Assembly: GCA_949752735.1 (NCBI GenBank)
Contig: OX457037.1
Span: forward strand, 32,544,966-32,608,965
Reading direction: 5' to 3'
Source: Lumbricus terrestris
Taxonomy: Eukaryota; Annelida; Clitellata; Crassiclitellata; Lumbricidae
Length of the DNA: 64,000 bases
The notes below the pieces were generated by a model, which worked only from the letters and a program-made list of their open reading frames with translations, ran no database searches and had not been told where the DNA came from. Each line of letters starts with the position of its first letter. Position 1 is the stretch's first letter. This document shows positions 57,499-64,000 of this stretch, piece by piece. Both the position numbers and the translations under genes were made by a program.

Positions 57499-59513
57499 TG
57501 TGGTGCAACATCGCTAAAAATGTAGTGCCTTATCTTATTTTATCTTTAAGATAAAAAGACATAGAAATTATTCCAATTATTGTAGTGTAATGTATTGATT
57601 GATCATCATCTCTTTAAGGTGACGGATAACATGTTACTTAGGCGCTCGATCACAAAAATGTTATAGGCGCCTGATTCTGAGAATTTAATTACTGAGATTA
57701 CGACTACAAACTTTACACAAATGAAACGAAAATATATTTAACAAAATTTTATGCACGGACATACATGTAGGCTACCACATCCGTATATGACATCGTCAGT
57801 AATGTAGCGAATGCAGTTAAATGTGATGCCAAAATGTATTGCTTGGTCTGGCTAGGTGGCCTGATCTATAGGCGCACTCTGAAAATGCCAAAACATCATC
57901 TGAATAAAAAAATTATTTCTGTTATACCAAAAGATAAACATGCAAATTAATTAGACCTGTCTAATATAATATGCGATCAACCGACACAGATTGCCAATAA
58001 TTATTATCCTAATTGGCTTGATTTCGATCCCTTAAAATAGGTCTAATATGCTGTAGGCCTAAGCCGATTGAAGTTGGAGTCCAAGCTATCATGGCCTATA
58101 GTGTACTGGTTAATCATGCGAATAAAACCGAATCACTTACGTTTTACAAATTATTCATCTGTCTTCTAATTCCACTTCAAACGTCCTCATGACTTGCTCT
58201 TATTCTTCTTCAGGTAGCTTTCAGTTAGCCATATAGCGGTTTCTAAGTGACACAAGGCAAAGACTCTGTCACAACTATAAGCCGGATATGATATTTATTT
58301 CTCTAGGGTCAATTGATGCCTGTGACGTCACAATACACTTCAATCTTCATTATCTAAATCGAGTTGACGTCTGTGGTCCAAAAGTATGACGTCAAATCAA
58401 ACTTTTTAAGACCTTCTTAAGACATTAATGTTTCTACATGTAGATGAAAATGACGTCATAATACCGGTTGCGCTCATTAGACAATTTGGAAATCGGAGAC
58501 GGTCCCCACGGCCTTCTAGATTCACAAGATTCAGGGGTCATAAACAGTCTATTTCTTGAGTCTACAGTCTGTCCTAGACGACTCCGTTGCTATTGTTTCT
58601 GCATGACTTTCTCTATCTATCTGTCTCTCTGTGTCTGTATCAACCTGTCTGTCTGTCTCCGTCTTTCGGTTTTAAAAGAAGGCAATTTTTCAGTTGGATA
58701 TGTATACTTTCTAGCTAATTACTATTTACTTCTTACTTGCATCAAATTACTTTCTGCAAAGTAATTTCAAATTTACCAGACATCGTTATAGTCAATGAAT
58801 GATTATTTTTCGGTTTTTCAAATGAGGATGAGGATTTCTGTCATGATCATAAAAGACTTACTTATCGAATAATTTCTTTTTCATTTCGATGATCATCATC
58901 TGCCCATCAGTTAGGAAACTGTTGCTCGTCTTCATCTGTGCCATCTTTCGTCGTATTTTGTCAAATTTTACATCGTTTTGTCATCGTTTTCTCATTTTCA
59001 GCATCTTTTGTCGTCTTATTCGTCACAATCTTCAGCCTGCCACATTCCAGAAACTAATGAGAGAACAAATTAAAATCATAGCGTTGTGCGATGACGTCAT
59101 ATATGAGGATTGTGATGTCAGACGACTTATTAGTAAAGGGACAATCGCAACGAGTCTTGTGTCACTACCTCGTTGTCGCCATTATACTTAGCATATAATA
59201 CAAAGTATACGTATTCAATGCTATAAATTATATAGGTTCTACGCCGGATTAAATTGTTGCACGGCCTGGCGGTATGTAGTAGACCAATTTAGACTATGAG
59301 CACAATTTAGCCACACATTGAAAACACGAATCGTAAACTTTTATAAGTTGTCTCGGTCAATTAGGCCACAGAATAGATAAAACGCCGCTTTATCCATTCT
59401 GTGATTAGGCCTACATTTATTATGCTTCAACTAAGTTCCGTTTGAGTGGTGTGTGTCTGTTAGGAAACGATGTAGTTTAACCGAATCAGCCAACGCTGAT
59501 CCATGTCCTTGAG
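57499..59513. other. Intergenic
   Basis: Several small frames without recognisable domains. (CTGT)n-like tract at about 58610-58660. Nothing assigned. Confidence 0.45.
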
Positions 59514-59605
59514 CATGGGCGGAGATTTACGGGGACAAGGGGGATGGTCCTCCTCAATGGATGTGGTGGGGGTACGGCCCATGCATTTGCGCCCCCCCCA
59601 ATCGG
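59514..59605. mobile_element. Partial MITE related to 12672-12951
   Basis: CATGGGCGGAGATTTACGGG, GGTCCTCC, GGCCCATGCATTTG and CCCCCCAATCG match the right half of the 12.7-kb element in inverted order. The other end is missing. Confidence 0.65.
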
Positions 59606-60300
59606 TAATCGGTAAGTGTTAGGCGCAGAGCTCTGGTGTGTGTTAGAACCACTGCAAAAAAGACCTGGAACGCTTAACGGCCCATAATTTTTATTCCATT
59701 CATCGGGACCTGCACAGTGCACATGCACTTAATCGAGAATTTTCTAGAGTTTGTTCGGGCACGCTCAGTTCTATGAGGCTAAGTTTCTCGTGTTGTATAC
59801 GGTACAAGTGTATGTATGTCTGAGGATATGGTAAAGAGATTGGCATGGGAGATAGGCAATGTGTTGTAAGAATATCGATGCATGAATTCACACATCTGCA
59901 ATTGACAATTGTTTAATTTGTAAAACTTTTAGAATCCCGAGCTGCGTGCATAACTTTTCTGAGTGCGAGTTGTAAGGAGAAGCATGCAGCTATATTATTC
60001 TGACAATTCTATTCTGCAAAACATTAATTCTATGAAGTCCAGAGTTATAGTTAATAGATGCCCATATCATGTTACAATATATAAATAATTATATATATAT
60101 ATATATATCACAGAGTCACGCAGCATGCAGACCTTTGTGACCGTATGAGAAGTGCTAGTATAACCTATATACTATTGAATTAAGAGAAAGATCGCACTTA
60201 TATATATATATATATATATATAGGGTATACGCATATCACTGCTTTCACATCTTTACACGAATTTAAGTAGCAGAGGCCTGTAGTATTAATATATAGTAGG

Positions 60301-60572
60301 CATAGGCGTACGAGACGGGGGTCCAGAGAGAGCAAATGCCCCCCAAAATTTCGGGCAAATGTGTTTTTCGGGCAAAAGAGGCATGGACGGGCCAAAAAAA
60401 TCGGAATTTTTTCGGGCAAAACAGGTACGAGAGGATATTTTCGGGCGCGTAGGGGTAAAAAAACGTCGTCAGATTTTTCGGACGGGAAAATCCTAAGAAT
60501 TTTGGGCGTCAGATTTTTCGGGCAAACAAATTTTTTTGCCCCCCCACTGCCGAAATGTCCCGTACGCCTATG
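60301..60572. mobile_element. hAT-type MITE, 272 bp
   Basis: Starts CATAGGCGTACGAGACGGG and ends with the complement of CATAGGCGTACGGGACAT. Flanks ATAGTAGG and ATAGTAGA match at 7 of 8 positions. Its interior (TTTTTCGGGCAAAAGAGGCA) is shared with 57110-57290. Confidence 0.9.
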
Positions 60573-61850
60573 ATAGTAGACCTATTTTTTAGAGATTATC
60601 CAGACTCCAGTGAAATCAAAGTGAATTTCAGAACTCGGATGCATGTGATAGTGCATGCATGAGAGTGCATGGAATGGTGTATATCGGCGGTGCATGGTAG
60701 AAACAAGGGCAACACTTTTTAGCGCGCATGCAGTTTTAAAAATTATAATGTGCAGTTCTAAATGGATTTCTGCAGTTGTAGAAGCATGTGTATAGTTTAA
60801 AAATTAAAATAGTAAGAAAAGTTATTGTTATCCGATCGGAAGTAAGTGTATACTATGTAAGATGGGAAAGGAGAGAAGAGGTTGCGCAATTTTAAAAATT
60901 CATTAGGCTATATTATAAAAGCCTTGAGTATACATTAGGGTGGAGGGAAAAACACGAATATTAGAAATCGAAAATCCGTTAGCAATAAAAAGTTGTCTTA
61001 TGGTATGGGGTCAAGAAATATCAAAAAAGTTTTGAAAAATATTAATGTCTTCGTTTGCCCCCAGAGGGCCAAAGTTTCGAAAAATTGGAGTTTTTTGAGA
61101 AAATTGCAGGTTTTCTTATGAAATATTTTTAGTGTAAAATAATTAACCACCAAGCAATACATCGTTGGAAAGAGCTCTTTAAACTGAGTAAAATCATATC
61201 TTAATTTCAAGAATATTCGCATATTTGTAGGAGATATTAACTTTTTAAGATACCCCACGTTCGCGACATGTCGCTATGCCTGAAAATGGTAAAACACTAA
61301 TAACTTTTTTTATCCTTTGTGATATTTCAACTTGTAATATGTCATTCTATTCAGTTTATGACAGTCTATCTGACGGTGCATTTAAACTTATAAGAACCTT
61401 CCATTAAGAATTTCAAAGCTCATGAAACCCTACAAAAATGAGGAAAACTAAAGGAAATGTCCTCAGAAATTGCAAAACTATGAAAAAAGTGTAGATAATT
61501 TTTTACATTGCAGCCTGCAAATGCACCACTGACAATTGCAAATGTACCAAAGCCAGAAAGGTTCCAAGAGAGGAACAAGAGTCCTACATGATCAACAGAC
61601 AATTAGAGTTATGACGATTAGCCGTCAGGATAAGATTATATCAACTTCACTAAAGAAGCTGCATGATAGAAAGAGAAAGGAGACCATGCGCCTATAATAT
61701 GTCGTAAACGTCTAGATTTCGTCAACGAACAAGCATTAGCAGACAGCAGTGTTCAAAATAATGAAACGGACAGTGAAGTAAATCTAGTAAAGTGTAAAAT
61801 CTTGCCAGAAGATGAAACCATGGATGTGTCAGAAAAGTCAAGACCTATAG

Positions 61851-63682
61851 TAATCGTAATCGTAATCGTAATCTCGAGACTTCTACAGCGCCCACAAAAG
61901 CCAAGTTGCGGGAACCAGCTTATTCACAGGCGCTCAATCAAAACAAAATCGATAGGCAGCGGGTCAAGTCCGGAGAGTCAGGCAGGCAGATAGATGGACG
62001 ACTAAGGTGGGTGATGTTTAGAGTTGAAGTGGCGGAGGATGTGAGGAGAAGAGGAAGAATCAGGATAGGATTTGTGAAAGAGCAATGTTTTCAGTTTTGA
62101 GTGAAAGACCTGTGGGGAGATAGCGAGAGGTGGAGTTTTGGTGAGTTCGTATGATGGGTCGGAAGTTTGCCGAAGTGCTGGCGGAAGTTTGTTCCAGAGA
62201 GGTGGAACGGCAATGGCTATGGAGCGGTTTGCGAATTTCAGTGATGAAGTGATGGGAGGGCGAAGCAGTGTAATGGAGGATGAGGAGCGTGTTGAACGAG
62301 GTGGCTGGATGGTGAACAACTGACGAAGGTAGAACGGCTGGGATGATTGAAGTGTATTGTAAGTGAGTGAGAGGACTTTGTATTCAATGCGTTCAGGTAT
62401 TTTGAGCCAGTGAAGTGATTTCAGGACAGGAGTGATGTGGTGACGTTTGGGGGTTTTCGTCACTGCACGGGCGAGGGCATTCTGGATAGCTTGGAGGCGG
62501 TTAATTTGGGTTATATCAATGTTTAGGAAGAGAGAGTTGCAGTAATCAAGTTTCGCATGAACTATGGATGTGGCTATTGTGGATGCAGTTTTAAAGTCGA
62601 GCATAGGTCGGATTCTGCGGAGATCTCGTATGTGCATGAAACAAGTGCGGGAAAGTTGGGTTATGTGGTCGGAGAAGCTAAGATGCTGGTCAAAGATTAC
62701 ACCTAGGTTTCGGACAGGAGAATTTGCGGAGAAAGTGTGGTTGGAAGAAGAGTCATTGTTGAAGGAAATAGAGGGATCAGGAATTTTCTTGAGTTGTTCT
62801 CTGAGGCCAATTAGTATAAATTCTGTCTTGGAGGGGTTAAGGCAGAGGAGATTTGAGGTCATCCAAGAGGTGATTTGGGTGACCACGGAGAGAAGATTGT
62901 CTATGGAGTCAGAGAAGCTGCTTGGAGAGAAAGAGATGAATAGTTGGGTGTCGTCAGCATATAGATGATGGTCGACTGTGGATGCTTTTATGAGTGAGCT
63001 GAGTGGAGTGGTGTAGAGGATGAACAAGAGGGGTCCGAGGACAGAACCTTGCGGAACACCACAGGTGAGAGGGCATGATTGAGAAGACGTTTCAAGTGTT
63101 TTGACTGAGAAAGAGCGTGATGAGAGATAAGACTGAATCCAAAGGAGAGCATTGTCGGTAAAGCCAAAGCAGGAGGATAGTCTTTGGAGTAGTATGTTAT
63201 GGTCGATGGTGTCAAAGGCTGCAGAGACATCAAGGAGGCAAAGGCAGGAGACTTGTTGATGAGAGATGGCAGAGACAAGTTTATTGTAGAGCGAAGTGAG
63301 AAGTGTTTCGGTGGAGTGCTTTTTAGTAAAGCCGGACTGGTTTGGGTTAAGGAGTGAATTTGAAGTCAAGTAGTCATTGATGCGAGAGAGTACAACACGT
63401 TCTGTTAGTTTAGAGATGAATGACAGGTTGGAAACAGGTCGATAATTAGAAAGGATTTCCTTATCAAGTGATGGTTTTTTTAGAAGTGGAGTTACCAAAG
63501 AATGTTTGAAGAGGAGGGGAAAGTTGCCAGTGGATAAGGAGAGGTTGATTATTTTTGTGATGATGGGGACAATGATAGATGCGCACTCTTTCAGTAGGGA
63601 GGTAGGTATAGGGTCGAGTTCGCACTGCTTGTTTGGGAGAGATTGTAATAAATTGGACACTTCATTTGGAATAACCGCATAG
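61851..63682 (-). mobile_element. 5'-truncated CR1/L2-like LINE, 1832 bp
   Basis: Inserted in minus orientation between TATAG duplications (61846-61850, 63683-63687). The 3' end is (CGATTA)n preceded by GGGCGCTGTAGAAG. It carries ORF2 from the middle of the reverse transcriptase to its stop. Confidence 0.92.
62002..63660 (-). CDS. LINE ORF2 reverse transcriptase, 5'-truncated, uninterrupted
   Basis: 552 codons open to the natural stop. RT blocks in order: DPIPTSLLKEC, NYRPVSNLSFISKLTERVVL, QSGFTKKHSTETLL, LCLLDVSAAFDTIDHNILL, GVPQGSVLGPLLFILY, then HLYADDTQLFISF with the catalytic YADD, and LNPSKTEFILIGL. The C-terminal ending has VPPLWNKLPPAL and FHSKLKTLLF. The endonuclease domain and the start of the RT are missing because of 5' truncation, so the element cannot move by itself, but the frame is undamaged, implying recent insertion. 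Motifs fit the CR1/L2 (Jockey) group. Confidence 0.92.
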   Translation of the reverse strand: MSNLLQSLPNKQCELDPIPTSLLKECASIIVPIITKIINLSLSTGNFPLLFKHSLVTPLLKKPSLDKEILSNYRPVSNLSFISKLTERVVLSRINDYLTSNSLLNPNQSGFTKKHSTETLLTSLYNKLVSAISHQQVSCLCLLDVSAAFDTIDHNILLQRLSSCFGFTDNALLWIQSYLSSRSFSVKTLETSSQSCPLTCGVPQGSVLGPLLFILYTTPLSSLIKASTVDHHLYADDTQLFISFSPSSFSDSIDNLLSVVTQITSWMTSNLLCLNPSKTEFILIGLREQLKKIPDPSISFNNDSSSNHTFSANSPVRNLGVIFDQHLSFSDHITQLSRTCFMHIRDLRRIRPMLDFKTASTIATSIVHAKLDYCNSLFLNIDITQINRLQAIQNALARAVTKTPKRHHITPVLKSLHWLKIPERIEYKVLSLTYNTLQSSQPFYLRQLFTIQPPRSTRSSSSITLLRPPITSSLKFANRSIAIAVPPLWNKLPPALRQTSDPSYELTKTPPLAISPQVFHSKLKTLLFHKSYPDSSSSPHILRHFNSKHHPP

Positions 63683-64000
63683 TATAGGCCTACCTCACAA
63701 AATTAATGAAACTAAGCAAATGAGAAAGAGATTGTCGAAGTTGTCACGACTCTGTGGCCGATATGAAACATCGGATAGAGCAGATGCGGTTATTCCAAAT
63801 GCTGTACTAGAAGACCTTGGTATTCTTTCACACATCAAATCAAAGCATGTGATGGATCGCTATGAGCTTCGACGTGTGAAAGAATCACTAGACAGAATGC
63901 AATGCAGGAAGTTGAAATAAGGGATTCAACTGAGGTCCGCAAAGGTTTGTCAGCCACTCTGGGACAGAGTAAAGCAGGAAGGTGATCTGACCGACGTCTC

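Larger units (their letters stand above)
61698..63919 (+). pseudogene. hAT-like transposase N-terminal region, split by a LINE
   Basis: Left part encodes RKRLDFVNEQALADSSVQNN to VSEKSRPI; after the LINE the frame continues GLPHKINETKQMRKRLSK, then RYETSDRADAVIPNAVLEDL and HVMDRYELRRVKESLDRM, to a TAA at 63917-63919. The RYETSDRAxAxIxxAVLxDLG...VxDRxxxRR motif recurs in invertebrate hAT-like transposase proteins as I know them. Cys-rich CKCTTDNCKC (about 61516) lies upstream on the same strand. The real C-terminal catalytic part would lie to the right of the window. Confidence 0.6.
60936..64000 (+). mobile_element. Longer hAT relative of the fold-back, LINE-interrupted, running off the window
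   Basis: Left end TAGGGTGGAGGGAAAAACAC. The first 860-odd bp match the fold-back arm (53787-54655). A LINE interrupts it at 61851-63682 with TATAG duplications. Removing the LINE rejoins an open reading frame. The right terminus lies beyond 64000. Confidence 0.88.

Noticed and set aside
62138..62968. Plus-strand frames of 61 and 134 codons
   Set aside because: Shadows of the minus-strand LINE reverse transcriptase.

Overview
The window is animal nuclear DNA from a non-vertebrate, probably marine, genome. It is AT-rich, with large GT-AG introns, many simple repeats, tRNA-derived SINEs, LINE fragments and many hAT-type DNA transposons. I cannot name the species from sequence alone. There are no bacterial, organellar or CRISPR features.

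Two host genes are complete and lie head to head. On the minus strand, from 44964 down to 356, is a full B-type RAF protein kinase gene (BRAF/RAF1/lin-45/D-Raf family). It can be assembled as 16 coding exons with matching splice phases and no gap: 2220 nt, 739 residues plus stop. It carries the BRAF-specific N-terminal region, the Ras-binding domain, the C1 zinc domain, both 14-3-3 serines, the kinase domain and the C-terminal ERK-type sites. Two of its exons (13048-13207 and 8495-8534) have no long open frame of their own and are recovered from homology and phase. Two activation-segment changes are unusual: Val at the position of BRAF Ser602, and SPE instead of APE. On the plus strand, 667 bp from the RAF start codon, is an EFCAB10-like gene (four exons, 45632-49487, 144 residues) with an RIIa-type dimerisation helix pair and a degenerate EF-hand. 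The 44965-45631 interval is their shared promoter region.

Layout: 1-355 is RAF 3' flank. 356-17 kb holds RAF exons 16 to 4, with introns containing a mariner remnant, LINE reverse-transcriptase scraps, SINEs, MITEs and a decayed THAP/P-like transposase. 16.4-25.5 kb is RAF intron 3, with a 27 x 27-bp minisatellite and several MITEs. 25.5-28.9 kb holds exons 3 and 2. 28.9-44.9 kb is the 16-kb intron 1, containing two minisatellites, a Charlie-like hAT element, a fold-back hAT derivative and an apparently intact 2.26-kb hAT element with a 591-residue transposase. 45.6-49.5 kb is EFCAB10. 49.5-64 kb is transposon-rich DNA with no convincing host gene.

The most interesting material is the mobile DNA. 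At least ten elements have short terminal inverted repeats (TAGGG, TAGTG or CAGNG types) flanked by perfect or nearly perfect 8-bp target duplications. A 1868-bp palindromic element (53787-55654) carries, at its centre, the 3' end of the LINE that interrupts a longer relative at 60936-64000, so the palindrome was built from a copy that already contained that LINE.
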